From Pseudomonas paralactis (GTDB lineage: Bacteria; Pseudomonadota; Gammaproteobacteria; Pseudomonadales; Pseudomonadaceae): a stretch of DNA of 64,000 nt. The notes under the pieces are model-generated. The model ran no database searches, had not been told where the DNA came from, and saw nothing but the letters and a program-made list of their open reading frames with translations. The stretch's first letter is position 1, and every line of letters starts with the position of its first letter. Positions 27,933 to 36,768 of this stretch are shown here, one piece after another. The position numbers and the translations under genes were made by a program. The DNA is taken from NCBI RefSeq assembly GCF_001439735.1, contig NZ_JYLN01000002.1, positions 496,001-560,000 on the forward strand, in the 5' to 3' direction.

Positions 27933-28112
27933 TGGAGCGGTAACTACAGCAAAGTTCCGACTACGATGCACAATGTTCGAAACAACAAGGCTGGTTACAA
28001 GATGCAAAAAAACAAACTTCCTCCGGCACACGAAAAGTATGATGTATTTTTAGATAATCTTAAGAAAGGATGCAGCAAGCTTCCCAAGCGATCGGCAAAA
28101 CTTACAACCTAG
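27933..28112 (+). pseudogene. Toxin C-terminal tail remnant joined to vgrG relic 1
   Basis: From TGG 27933 an open frame of 59 codons runs to TAG 28110-28112 and encodes WSGNYSKVPTTMHNVRNN… to …NLKKGCSKLPKRSAKLTT. It has no vgrG similarity, is AT-rich like the other toxin tips, and stops 17 bp before an orphan gene of immunity type. I interpret it as the 3' end of a lost effector, joined to the vgrG relic by deletion. The toxin family is not recognised from so short a piece. Confidence 0.55.
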
Positions 28113-28129
28113 CAACAAGGACATAACAA

Positions 28130-29032
28130 ATGAATTCAATTACAAATACAATTAAGCTTGATAAAAAAGTCAGAAAATGGATAAATAACTGGATCAGCAC
28201 TCCCACACCAAAAGAACTATTTCTAGATGAGCCGGCAAGGGCATTTACCGACTACCTGAATGGACAAGATATTGCGCACACCTTAGGAGATCAAGCCGAA
28301 AATCTAGCAACCTGGCATCTAATTCACTATGAAAGCACTGCACTTAACAACAACCACGACTTTAAAGAACTGGCAAATGCATCGTTCTATTATGGCCAAA
28401 TGGTTGAGCTGAAAGAAACACTGGCCAATAGCGGAAAAGGCGGATCAATTCTCCCGGCAGTGTCAGTGCTTTCACTTTCCCTGGCAGCAATTTCGGGCTG
28501 GAAGAATCAATGTGCCCTACTATTCAACATAATAATAAGGGGTCTAGATACGCCACTACTGAACTTCCAGAACAATGAGAAATATCAAGTAGGTACGCTA
28601 TTTCGCCACTTCTGGTTTCTGATAGAGCTCTACGCAAAAAGCACTAACAAAGACATAGACACATCACCATACTCATACCCACCAGAACTCTCCCCATACC
28701 AGCAAGCCCTCATTAACTGGGACACTGCAGACCAGGCACTCTTACAAGTATTAATTTCTTCAATGGCGGACTTTCACCTTTCAAATGCAAGAACACCACA
28801 ACAGAATAACGTGCTTGAATTTGATTATGAAGAACGCATGCTCTTCCCATACGAAATTCTTGCATTTCTCAGAATCCGGGAGTGGGCTAACCTTAAAAAT
28901 CCATCAAGCTTTGATCACCCACTAATGCAACACCCACTAGCTCAGCTCCCTGCTACTCTCATCGAACCAAATAATGAACACTTTAATAATGTTATTGATA
29001 AATTCAAAAAAGAGTTTCCTCTCGATAACTGA
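28130..29032 (+). CDS. Orphan candidate immunity protein, 300 aa
   Basis: An intact AT-rich gene (MNSITNTIKLDKKVRKWINNW…) encoding a mostly helical soluble protein with no signal peptide. Segments such as WHLIHYESTALNNNHDFKEL, LFRHFWFLIELYAK and LFPYEILAFLRIREWANL are rich in aromatics. I do not recognise the family. Position right after a toxin-tail remnant, low GC and location between two vgrG relics fit an immunity gene retained after its effector decayed. Absence of the toxin makes this an inference. Confidence 0.6.
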   Translation: MNSITNTIKLDKKVRKWINNWISTPTPKELFLDEPARAFTDYLNGQDIAHTLGDQAENLATWHLIHYESTALNNNHDFKELANASFYYGQMVELKETLANSGKGGSILPAVSVLSLSLAAISGWKNQCALLFNIIIRGLDTPLLNFQNNEKYQVGTLFRHFWFLIELYAKSTNKDIDTSPYSYPPELSPYQQALINWDTADQALLQVLISSMADFHLSNARTPQQNNVLEFDYEERMLFPYEILAFLRIREWANLKNPSSFDHPLMQHPLAQLPATLIEPNNEHFNNVIDKFKKEFPLDN

Positions 29033-29084
29033 AAGCATCGAGGACGAAAATCCTTGCACAGGAAATCGAGTATCAGATCACCAC

Positions 29085-29403
29085 GTCTACCGCATGCTCG
29101 ACCTGGCAGCCGGGTGACAACAGCTTTAGCCGTACCCGCTACACCTCCGTGGTCGAACCGACTCTGGCGCGTTTCAACCTGCGCTCCAACTGGCGAACTT
29201 TCCAGAACCAGACCGTGCCCGACATCATCACCAGCATGCTGGCTTAGCATCCGACATCCGCTGCGAAATCTAGGCCGGCGAGGAAGGTCTGCTCTACACC
29301 TTCGAACACCCGCGCTACAACCAGCAGCACACCGCTACCGGCGACCAAGACCCGAAAAACCAGCACAAGGACGACGAACGCTACGGCTACCTCGGCCGCT
29401 ATA
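29085..29403 (+). pseudogene. vgrG relic 2 (multiply broken)
   Basis: Small vgrG pieces in sequence. RMLDLA, like RVLDLAG of the intact gene, lies at about 29090. SRTRYTSVVEPTLARFNLRSNWRTFQNQTVPDIITSMLA lies at about 29120-29246 and ends in a stop. Then, after deletion, come GEEGLLYTFEH and RYNQQHTATGDQDPKNQHKDDERYGYLGRY at about 29277-29403. Stops and deletions make it non-functional. It forms the right border of the T6SS island, 90 bp before yaaA. Confidence 0.8.
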
Positions 29404-29494
29404 ATGTGCCTATCACCATCATAGGTGGAGTCAAAACGCCCAACCCCCTAGAATCGCGCCCACGCTACACGCCACGATTCCAGGAGCCAACTTC

Positions 29495-30274
29495 ATGCTG
29501 ATGGTGATTTCCCCCGCCAAAACCCTCGACTTCGAGTCCAAGCCGGTCACTGCGCGCTTCACCCAGCCGCAATACCTGGACCACTCCCAGGAACTGATCG
29601 AGCAACTGCGCGAACTGAGCCCGGCGCAAATCAGTGAGTTGATGCACGTCTCCGACAAGATCGGTGGCCTTAACGCCGCGCGCTTCGGCAGCTGGACACC
29701 GGCCTTCACTCCGGCCAACGCCAAGCAGGCGCTGCTGGCGTTCAAGGGCGATGTGTATACCGGCCTGAATGCCGAGACTTTCAGCGAGGCCGATTTCAGC
29801 TATGCCCAGGACCATCTGCGTATGCTCTCGGGCCTGTACGGCCTGCTGCGTCCGCTGGACCTGATGATGCCGTATCGCCTGGAGATGGGCACCAAGCTGG
29901 CCAACGCCCGCGGCAAGGACCTTTACGCGTTCTGGGGCACACGCATCAGCGAATGGTTGAATGAAGCCCTGGCCGAACAAGGCGACGATGTGCTGCTTAA
30001 CCTGGCCTCCAACGAGTACTTCTCGGCGGTCAAGCGCACAGCCCTGAACGCACGGATCATCAACACCGAGTTCAAGGACCTGAAGAACGGCCAGTACAAG
30101 ATCATCAGCTTCTACGCGAAAAAGGCCCGGGGCATGATGAGCCGGTTTGTGATTGAAGAACGCATCAACGACCCGGCGAAGCTCAAGCAGTTCGATGTGC
30201 AGGGTTACCGCTTCAATGCGGAGCAATCCAAGCCGGATAACCTGGTGTTTTTGCGCGAACACGCACCGGAATAA
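29495..30274 (+). CDS. yaaA: Peroxide stress protein YaaA
   Basis: A 259-residue protein of the YaaA/DUF328 family: N-terminal [15 protein letters not shown], then [15 protein letters not shown] text ([31 protein letters not shown]) and the conserved [21 protein letters not shown], with a C-terminal [19 protein letters not shown]. In E. coli YaaA limits free iron and oxidative DNA damage during peroxide stress. GC content and codon use return to genome-typical values here, so it is the conserved right neighbour of the island. Confidence 0.95.
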   Translation: MLMVISPAKTLDFESKPVTARFTQPQYLDHSQELIEQLRELSPAQISELMHVSDKIGGLNAARFGSWTPAFTPANAKQALLAFKGDVYTGLNAETFSEADFSYAQDHLRMLSGLYGLLRPLDLMMPYRLEMGTKLANARGKDLYAFWGTRISEWLNEALAEQGDDVLLNLASNEYFSAVKRTALNARIINTEFKDLKNGQYKIISFYAKKARGMMSRFVIEERINDPAKLKQFDVQGYRFNAEQSKPDNLVFLREHAPE

Positions 30275-30299
30275 GGCCTGTACAGCCACCAAAATCAAC

Positions 30300-30388
30300 T
30301 GTGGGAGCTGGCTTGCCTGCGATAGCGGAGGGTCAGCCGACTCACATGTCGCTGATACACCGCTATCGCAGGCAAGTCAGCTCCCACA
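30300..30388. repeat. REP double hairpin (class A)
   Basis: Arms TGTGGGAGCTGGCTTGCCTG and an inverted copy with one mismatch (GGCAAGTCAGCTCCCACA) around a spacer of about 45 bp. It follows yaaA directly and probably ends its transcript. Confidence 0.9.
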
Positions 30389-30652
30389 TTTTTTGCCTGC
30401 ATTTCACGCCATCGATCGTCATTTATTTGGCGCCAGAAAAACATCAAGACACAACCCTAACGATTTTTTCACTCGACACCCGTCGGTTTTTTTCGTAGTG
30501 GCACCACTTTTTTTAAACGGTAGTGGCACAAAACTATCCCCTCGCACCAACTCCCCATAACTACTGGTCTAAATAGCAAGTGCTATCAATATAGTACCAG
30601 TGCCATCTTTTCTAATATTTCAAAAAATTTCGGGAAAGGGGATGAGTGGCCC

Positions 30653-30680
30653 GGAACTTCGTCCTGAAGCACCGCTCATA
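30653..30680 (+). promoter_or_regulatory. AlgU/AlgT (sigma-22) promoter of the alginate operon
   Basis: GGAACTT at 30653-30659 and TCATA at 30676-30680 with a 16-bp spacer match the sigma-22 (RpoE-type) pattern GAACTT-N16/17-TCtga and resemble the P. aeruginosa algD promoter. The start point would be near 30687, leaving a leader of about 465 nt. Confidence 0.7.
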
Positions 30681-31152
30681 CCACCGGTAACGAAATTCTC
30701 TGCTTACGTAAGAGATGACTTACATAACGACCAACGGAAGTAGCCAAGTTGTCATAAAGCACTTTGGTTCTATGGTCATAACATCAACTGATCGAGTTAA
30801 GGGTGGCGATAAGTACGCATTGCTATCCCCTGCAGGCCAAGGCAGCGCTGACCTAAATGAGCCCGTGCAAACACACAAGGCATTGATAAAAAAGGCATTT
30901 TGCCTACATCAAAACCTTGCCGCACCGGCGCCGGAGCCTTCCTCCAAGGAAGCACGGCTGCATTTCAGGGCAAGCCCCAATAATAAGGCCTCGTTGCGCA
31001 CAACTTGAGTGCAATAGTTAGTCACTCGTTATTCAACATGCCTGCACGCGGTAAGTCGGCGTCTATTCGCCTAACTTTCGCGGCATCAGTGACGCTTGCA
31101 AACATGAACTCCGGCCATTTAATGGCATGAATTAAACAAAGAGGTAATTGCG

Positions 31153-32469
31153 ATGCGCATCAGCATATTTGGTTTGGGTTACGTTGGCGCAGTGTGTGCC
31201 GGTTGCCTGTCTGCCCGTGGCCACGAAGTGGTCGGCGTAGACATTTCCAAGGAAAAGATCGACCTGATCAATGCCGGTAAGTCGCCGATTGTTGAACCGG
31301 GTCTGGGCGACCTGTTGAGCCAGGGTATCCAGACGGGCCGACTGCGTGGCACTACCAACTTCGCCGAGGCGATTCGCGATACCGACCTGTCGATGATTTG
31401 CGTCGGCACGCCAAGCAAGAAGAACGGCGACCTGGAACTGAACTACATCGAGTCGGTATGCCGCGAGATCGGTTTTGTGCTGCGTGACAAGACCACCCGC
31501 CACACCATCGTGGTGCGCAGCACCGTACTGCCGGGCACCGTCGCCAACGTGGTAATCCCGATCCTGGAAGACTGCTCCGGCAAGAAAGCCGGCGTCGACT
31601 TCGGCGTTGCGGTCAACCCGGAATTCCTGCGTGAATCCACTGCCATCGCCGACTACGACCTGCCACCGATGACCGTTATCGGCGAGTTCGACAAAGCCTC
31701 CGGCGACGTCCTGCAGTCGTTGTACGAAGAACTCGACGCGCCGATCATCCGCAAGGACATCGCCGTTGCCGAGATGATCAAGTACACCTGCAACGTATGG
31801 CACGCCACCAAAGTCACCTTCGCCAACGAGATCGGCAACATCGCCAAGGCCGTCGGCGTTGACGGTCGTGAAGTGATGGAAGTGGTCTGCCAGGACAAGA
31901 CCCTCAACCTGTCCCAGTACTACATGCGCCCAGGCTTCGCTTTCGGCGGTTCGTGCCTGCCAAAAGACGTGCGTGCCCTGACCTACCGCGCCGGCTCCCT
32001 GGACGTGGAAGCACCACTGCTCAACTCGCTGATGCGCAGCAACGAATCCCAGGTGCAAAACGCCTTCGACATCGTCTCCAGCCACGACAAGCGCAAAGTC
32101 GCCCTGCTGGGCCTGAGCTTCAAGGCCGGTACCGATGACCTGCGTGAAAGCCCATTGGTAGAACTGGCGGAAATGCTGATCGGCAAGGGCTACGACCTGA
32201 GCATCTACGACAGCAACGTCGAATACGCCCGCGTGCACGGCGCGAACAAGGACTACATCGAAGGCAAGATCCCGCACGTGTCGTCCCTGCTCAACTCGGA
32301 TTTCGATGATGTGATCAACAACTCCGACGTGATCATCCTCGGTAACCGTGACGAGAAGTTCCGCGCCCTGGCGCATAACGCTCCGGAAGGCAAGCAAGTG
32401 GTCGACCTGGTGGGCTTCATGTCCAAGGCCACCAGCGTGAGTGGCCGTACTGAAGGTATTTGCTGGTAA
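31153..32469 (+). CDS. algD: GDP-mannose 6-dehydrogenase
   Basis: A 438-residue enzyme that oxidises GDP-mannose to GDP-mannuronate with two NAD+, the committed step of alginate synthesis. The N-terminal Rossmann motif is IFGLGYVGAVCAG (residues 3-15). The catalytic Cys268 lies in FGGSCLPKD. A C-terminal UDP-binding-type domain (FKAGTDDLRESPLVELAEML) completes the fold. Length is as in P. aeruginosa. First gene of the 12-gene operon; transcription is expected from the sigma-22 promoter at 30653. Confidence 0.97.
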   Translation: MRISIFGLGYVGAVCAGCLSARGHEVVGVDISKEKIDLINAGKSPIVEPGLGDLLSQGIQTGRLRGTTNFAEAIRDTDLSMICVGTPSKKNGDLELNYIESVCREIGFVLRDKTTRHTIVVRSTVLPGTVANVVIPILEDCSGKKAGVDFGVAVNPEFLRESTAIADYDLPPMTVIGEFDKASGDVLQSLYEELDAPIIRKDIAVAEMIKYTCNVWHATKVTFANEIGNIAKAVGVDGREVMEVVCQDKTLNLSQYYMRPGFAFGGSCLPKDVRALTYRAGSLDVEAPLLNSLMRSNESQVQNAFDIVSSHDKRKVALLGLSFKAGTDDLRESPLVELAEMLIGKGYDLSIYDSNVEYARVHGANKDYIEGKIPHVSSLLNSDFDDVINNSDVIILGNRDEKFRALAHNAPEGKQVVDLVGFMSKATSVSGRTEGICW

Positions 32470-32541
32470 CAGCAACGGCAAGTTTCAGGCTGCCAGCGGC
32501 TTGCAAAAGCGCTTGTAGCCTGAAGCCTCCTCCCCTTCCGG

Positions 32542-34032
32542 ATGACGCTTATGTCCAAGTTAAAACATGTATTTCTGCAATCGGCCGGCTGGCTGTTATT
32601 CCTCAGCCTGTTGATGGGTCTCGCCCTGCTGTTGCCGGCGAGTACCTTCGATTCGCAATCGAAGAATTTTATTTTCCTGATTGGCGCTGTGGGTATCTGG
32701 CGCTACTCGATGGGTGCGACGCATTTCTTTCGCGGCATGCTGTTCCTGTACGTGGTGTACCCGCACCTGCGCCGCAAAGTGCGCAAGCTGGGCAAGGCCG
32801 CCGACCCGTCCCATGTATTCCTGATGGTCACCAGTTTTCGTATCGATGCGCTGACCACCGCACAGGTCTACAGCTCGGTGATTCGCGAAGCCATCGAATG
32901 CGGCTTCCCGACCACCGTGGTGTGCTCGCTGGTGGAAATGTCCGATGAGCTGCTGGTGAAAAGCCTCTGGGAAAAGCTCAACCCGCCGGCTCACGTCAAG
33001 CTCGACTTCGTGCGTATCGCCGGTACTGGCAAGCGTGACGGCCTGGCGTTTGGTTTCCGCGCCATCTCCCGCCACTTGCCGGACGACCGCGCCGTGGTTG
33101 CCGTGATCGATGGCGACACCGTGCTGGCCGAAGGCGTGGTGCGCAAGACCGTGCCGTGGTTCCAGCTGTTCGGCAATGTCGGTGGCCTGACCACCAACGA
33201 ATTCTGCGAAGTGCGCGGCGGCTACATCATGAGCGAATGGCACAAACTGCGCTTCGCCCAACGCCACATCAACATGTGCTCCATGGCCCTGTCCAAGCGC
33301 GTGCTGACCATGACCGGGCGCATGTCGGTGTTCCGCGCCAGCGTAGTGACTGACCCGGGCTTTATCGCCGACGTGGAAAGCGACTCGCTGCAACACTGGC
33401 GCCTGGGCCGCTTCAAGTTCCTCACCGGCGATGACAAGTCCAGCTGGTTCAGCCTGATGCGCCTGGGCTACGACACCTTCTACGTGCCGGACGCCGCCAT
33501 CAACACCGTGGAACACCCGCCGGAAAAAAGCTTTATCAAGGCCAGCCGCAAACTGATGTTCCGCTGGTACGGCAACAACCTGCGCCAGAACTCCCGTGCC
33601 CTGGGCCTGGGCGTGCGTCGCCTGGGCCTGTTCACCAGCGTGGTGCTGTTCGACCAGCGCGTGTCGATGTGGACCTCCCTGCTCGGCCTGACTGTGGCCA
33701 TGATCGCCACCTTCAAGTATGGCGGCGCGTTCATCCTCGCCTACCTGCTGTGGATCGGCATCACCCGCCTGATCCTCACCCTGCTGTTGTCGTGCTCCGG
33801 CCACAAGATCGGCCCGGCCTACCCGCTGATTCTCTATTACAACCAGATCATGGGCGCGCTGGTGAAGATCTACGTGTTCTTCCGCCTTGATCAACAGTCC
33901 TGGACCCGCCAAGACACCAAACTGACCCGCGATTTGGCCAGCTTTCAACGTTGGTTCAACACCTGGTCGTCTCGGACCATGACCTTCTCCGCCGGCAGCA
34001 TCTTCGTTGCCGTGTTGCTGATGATGGTCTGA
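32542..34032 (+). CDS. alg8: Alginate polymerase, glycosyltransferase Alg8
   Basis: A 496-residue inner-membrane family 2 glycosyltransferase that polymerises mannuronate from GDP-mannuronate. Two N-terminal membrane helices ([39 protein letters not shown]) are followed by the cytoplasmic GT domain with VIDGDT (Asp190, Asp192) and GDDKSSWF (the catalytic-type DDK). Three or more C-terminal helices follow. ATG 32551 ([10 protein letters not shown]) is an alternative start that would shorten it by three residues; neither has a strong ribosome binding site. It works with Alg44. Confidence 0.96.
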   Translation: MTLMSKLKHVFLQSAGWLLFLSLLMGLALLLPASTFDSQSKNFIFLIGAVGIWRYSMGATHFFRGMLFLYVVYPHLRRKVRKLGKAADPSHVFLMVTSFRIDALTTAQVYSSVIREAIECGFPTTVVCSLVEMSDELLVKSLWEKLNPPAHVKLDFVRIAGTGKRDGLAFGFRAISRHLPDDRAVVAVIDGDTVLAEGVVRKTVPWFQLFGNVGGLTTNEFCEVRGGYIMSEWHKLRFAQRHINMCSMALSKRVLTMTGRMSVFRASVVTDPGFIADVESDSLQHWRLGRFKFLTGDDKSSWFSLMRLGYDTFYVPDAAINTVEHPPEKSFIKASRKLMFRWYGNNLRQNSRALGLGVRRLGLFTSVVLFDQRVSMWTSLLGLTVAMIATFKYGGAFILAYLLWIGITRLILTLLLSCSGHKIGPAYPLILYYNQIMGALVKIYVFFRLDQQSWTRQDTKLTRDLASFQRWFNTWSSRTMTFSAGSIFVAVLLMMV

Positions 34033-34069
34033 CCCTGCCAAGCCTGAATTAACTAGGAAATCGAATACT

Positions 34070-35236
34070 ATGAACAGCCAAGTAAACGCCAACGTTGTCC
34101 ACGAATCCGAAGCCCAGCGCCAGCACGCCCGGGTGAAAATCCCGGCCAAGCTGCGCTTCTTCAACAGCGACCGCACGCCAACTGAAGCACGCGTGATCGA
34201 CCTGTCCGCCGGTGGCCTGGCCTTTACCGCCACCCAGCCGCTCACCGTCGGCCAAGTGCACAAGGGCCGCCTGCAGTTCGTGATCGATAACCTCGGCCTG
34301 GCCATGGATGTGGAGCTGCAGATCCGCTCCTACGACCGCCAGACCGGCCGCACCGGCTGCCAGTTCCAGAACCTCGATGCCCAGGATATTTCTACCCTGC
34401 GTCACCTGATCACTTCGCACCTGTCCGGCGACATCGTGACCATGGGCGATGTGTTGGCGACCCTGCAACGCGACAACTTCACCAAGGCGCGCAAGGTCAA
34501 GGACGGCGGCAGCGGCATGACCGCGTTCGGTCGCCTGCGTGCGGTGACGTTCAGCCTGGCGATTTTCCTCGTTGGCCTGGCCGCCTTCGGCTTTGTGTTC
34601 AAATCGCTGTACGGCATGTACTTCGTCAGCCACGCCCAGGCGGGCCTTGTGAGCGTACCGGGCATGAACGTGACCATGCCGCGTGACGGCACCGTGCAGA
34701 GCCTGCTCAAAGGTGACTCGGTAGCGGCCAAGGGCGCGCCACTGGCGACGTTCAGCACCAGTATGCTCGACGTACTCAAGGGCCACCTGGACGAAGACCA
34801 ACTGCAACCGGCCAAGGTTGAAGAGCTGTTCGGCAAGCAAATGACCGGCACCCTGACGTCGCCGTGCGATTGCGTGGTCGCCCAGCAACTGGTCGCCGAC
34901 GGCCAGTACGCCAGCAAGGGCGATGTGATCTTCCAACTGGTGCCGCGTGGCAGCCAGGCTAATGTTGAAGCCCGCTTCACCTACCGCCAGTTTGGCGATG
35001 TTCGCCCAGGTACGCCGGTGAGCTTCCAGGTCGCCGACGAAGAACAGGTGCGCACCGGCACCATCGTCAGCAGCACCAGCCTGAACAGCGCCGACCTGTC
35101 CTCCGACATCCGTGTGCAGATCAAGCCCGACGCACCGCTGGACAGCACCTACGCCGGTCGCCCGGTGGAAGTCACCAGTGACCGTGGCCCATCCCTGAAC
35201 TGGCTGATCGACAAAGCCATGGCTCACGGTCTGTAA
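34070..35236 (+). CDS. alg44: c-di-GMP-binding alginate co-polymerase Alg44
   Basis: A 388-residue protein. The N-terminal cytoplasmic PilZ domain has the two c-di-GMP motifs, RxxxR (RQHAR) and DLSAGG. One membrane helix (RAVTFSLAIFLVGLAAFGFVF) follows near residue 165. The periplasmic part resembles a membrane-fusion-protein hairpin (VPGMNVTMPRDGTVQSLL … GTLTSPCDCVVAQQLVADGQYASKGDVIFQLV). c-di-GMP binding to Alg44 activates Alg8, so this is the post-translational switch of alginate synthesis. The start follows an AGGAAA box. Confidence 0.96.
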   Translation: MNSQVNANVVHESEAQRQHARVKIPAKLRFFNSDRTPTEARVIDLSAGGLAFTATQPLTVGQVHKGRLQFVIDNLGLAMDVELQIRSYDRQTGRTGCQFQNLDAQDISTLRHLITSHLSGDIVTMGDVLATLQRDNFTKARKVKDGGSGMTAFGRLRAVTFSLAIFLVGLAAFGFVFKSLYGMYFVSHAQAGLVSVPGMNVTMPRDGTVQSLLKGDSVAAKGAPLATFSTSMLDVLKGHLDEDQLQPAKVEELFGKQMTGTLTSPCDCVVAQQLVADGQYASKGDVIFQLVPRGSQANVEARFTYRQFGDVRPGTPVSFQVADEEQVRTGTIVSSTSLNSADLSSDIRVQIKPDAPLDSTYAGRPVEVTSDRGPSLNWLIDKAMAHGL

Positions 35237-35244
35237 GCGAGGAC

Positions 35245-36768
35245 ATGCCTGTGAACTCTATTCCAACAACACCGCTGACCTCTGTGGGAGCCGGGCTTGC
35301 CCGCGATGCAGGCGACTCGGTGCATCAGTTGCACCGCAGCGATGCCATCGCAGGCAAGCCAGCTCCCACACAGAGCAGATTTCACTTGGCCTCTGCGTAC
35401 TGCGCGCTGGCACTGGCCGTGAGCCTGGCCGGTTGCGCCGGCCTGCCCGACCAGCGCCTGGCCAACGAAGCCCTCAAGCGTGGCGACACCGTCACCGCGC
35501 AGCAGAATTACCAGCAACTGGCAGACCTGGGCTACAGCGAAGCCCAAGTGGGCCTGGCCGATATCCAGGTCGGCACCCGCGACCCGGCGCAGATCCAGCA
35601 GGCCGAAGCCACTTACCGGGCAGCGGCGGACACCTCGCCACGCGCCCAGGCACGCCTGGGTCGCCTGCTGGCGGCCAAGCCCGGCGCCAGCGAAGCCGAA
35701 CACCACGAAGCCGAAACGCTGCTGAAAAAAGCCTTTGCCAATGGCGAAGGCAATACCCTGATTCCGCTGGCAATGCTGTACCTGCAATACCCCCACAGCT
35801 TTCCCAACGTGAATGCCCAACAGCAGATCAGCCAATGGCAGGCGGCGGGTTACCCGGAGGCCGGTCTGGCCCAAGTGCTGCTGTATCGCACCCAGGGCAC
35901 CTACGACCAGCATCTGGACGATGTGGAGCGCATCTGCAAAGCCGCGCTGAACACCACGGATATTTGCTACGTGGAGCTGGCCACGGTCTATCAGAAAAAA
36001 CAGCAGCCGGAACAACAGGCCGAACTGCTCAAGCAAATGGAAGCAGGCTATAGCCGTGGCACCGTCACCGCCCAGCGCGTCGACAGCGTCGCCCGCGTAC
36101 TCGGTGATGCCACCCTAGGCACGCCAGACGAAAAAACCGCCCAGGCGTTGCTGGAAAAAATCGCCCCTGGCTACCCGGCGTCCTGGGTCAGCCTGGCGCA
36201 ACTGCTCTACGACTTCCCCGAACTGGGCGACGTCGAGCAGATGATGAAGTACCTGGACAACGGCCGCGCCGCCGACCAGCCACGCGCCGAATTGCTCTTG
36301 GGCAAGCTCTACTACGAAGGCAAGTGGGTGCCGGCCGATGCCAAGGCTGCCGAGGCGCATTTCGAAAAAGCCGTGGGCCGTGAAGTGGCCGCCGATTACT
36401 ACCTCGGCCAGATCTACCGCCGTGGCTACCTGGGCAAGGTTTACCCGCAAAAAGCCCTGGACCACCTGCTGACCGCAGCGCGCAACGGCCAGAACAGCGC
36501 CGACTTCGCCATCGCCCAACTGTTTTCCCAAGGCAAGGGCACCAAGCCCGACCCGTTGAACGCCTATGTCTTCAGCCAACTGGCCAAGGCCCAGGACACG
36601 CCAGAGGCCAATGACCTGGCCACCCAGCTCGAAGCGCCGCTGACGCCTGCGCAACGCGCCGAAGGCCAACGCCTGGTGCAACAGGAACTGGCCGCCCGCG
36701 GCACCCTGGCCCAAAGCACGCTGCAACTGCACGCCCTGCAAGAAGAAGACGGCGAGGAATCCCTATGA
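35245..36768 (+). CDS. algK: Alginate export lipoprotein AlgK, with a REP element in its 5' coding end
   Basis: 507 residues. The mature part starts at Cys64 of the lipobox SLAGC and continues as [28 protein letters not shown], then Sel1/TPR helical repeats throughout (e.g. [56 protein letters not shown]). AlgK is an outer-membrane lipoprotein that supports the AlgE porin and the periplasmic complex. In P. aeruginosa the lipid-bearing Cys is near 28. Here the leader is 63 residues because a REP double hairpin (35283-35370) lies between the ATG and the hydrophobic core and is translated as [10 protein letters not shown] … [13 protein letters not shown] 35245 is the only ATG in frame before the signal core; a TTG just before [16 protein letters not shown] is an alternative. 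Confidence 0.93.
   Translation: MPVNSIPTTPLTSVGAGLARDAGDSVHQLHRSDAIAGKPAPTQSRFHLASAYCALALAVSLAGCAGLPDQRLANEALKRGDTVTAQQNYQQLADLGYSEAQVGLADIQVGTRDPAQIQQAEATYRAAADTSPRAQARLGRLLAAKPGASEAEHHEAETLLKKAFANGEGNTLIPLAMLYLQYPHSFPNVNAQQQISQWQAAGYPEAGLAQVLLYRTQGTYDQHLDDVERICKAALNTTDICYVELATVYQKKQQPEQQAELLKQMEAGYSRGTVTAQRVDSVARVLGDATLGTPDEKTAQALLEKIAPGYPASWVSLAQLLYDFPELGDVEQMMKYLDNGRAADQPRAELLLGKLYYEGKWVPADAKAAEAHFEKAVGREVAADYYLGQIYRRGYLGKVYPQKALDHLLTAARNGQNSADFAIAQLFSQGKGTKPDPLNAYVFSQLAKAQDTPEANDLATQLEAPLTPAQRAEGQRLVQQELAARGTLAQSTLQLHALQEEDGEESL
35283..35370. repeat. REP double hairpin (class A) inside algK
   Basis: Arms TGTGGGAGCCGGGCTTGCCC… and …GCAGGCAAGCCAGCTCCCACA flank a 40-bp centre. The unit lies wholly inside the algK open frame between the start codon and the signal-peptide core. 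The left arm differs from the class consensus at a few positions (GCCGGGCTTGCCCGC). Confidence 0.92.

Larger units (their letters stand above)
30275..31152. other. Long intergenic region and algD leader
   Basis: This 878-bp gap holds, in order, a REP double hairpin (30300-30388) and an AT-rich stretch (about 30400-30640). The latter contains two copies of GTAGTGGCAC 25 bp apart (30495 and 30520). A sigma-22 promoter match follows (30653-30680), then about 465 bp of leader before algD. In P. aeruginosa, algD also has a long upstream control region bound by AlgR, AmrZ and others. The 97-codon open frame at 30715-31008 lies in the leader and lacks a convincing ribosome binding site. Confidence 0.6.

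Noticed and set aside
19133..29403. Complete T6SS locus
   Set aside because: Only vgrG, DUF2169, PAAR-like, effector and immunity genes are present; no sheath, baseplate, ClpV or membrane-complex genes occur in the window, so it is an orphan vgrG island.
29054..29404. 116-codon open frame at the right end of the T6SS island
   Set aside because: It is the wrong reading frame across vgrG relic 2; the vgrG frame is visible but broken.
30715..31008. 97-codon open frame in the algD leader
   Set aside because: No ribosome binding site, no recognisable features, and it lies between a good sigma-22 promoter and algD where a long leader is expected.
32596..34305. 569-codon open frame on the minus strand, His/Ala/Gln-rich
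   Set aside because: Antisense to alg8 and alg44, both complete and recognisable.
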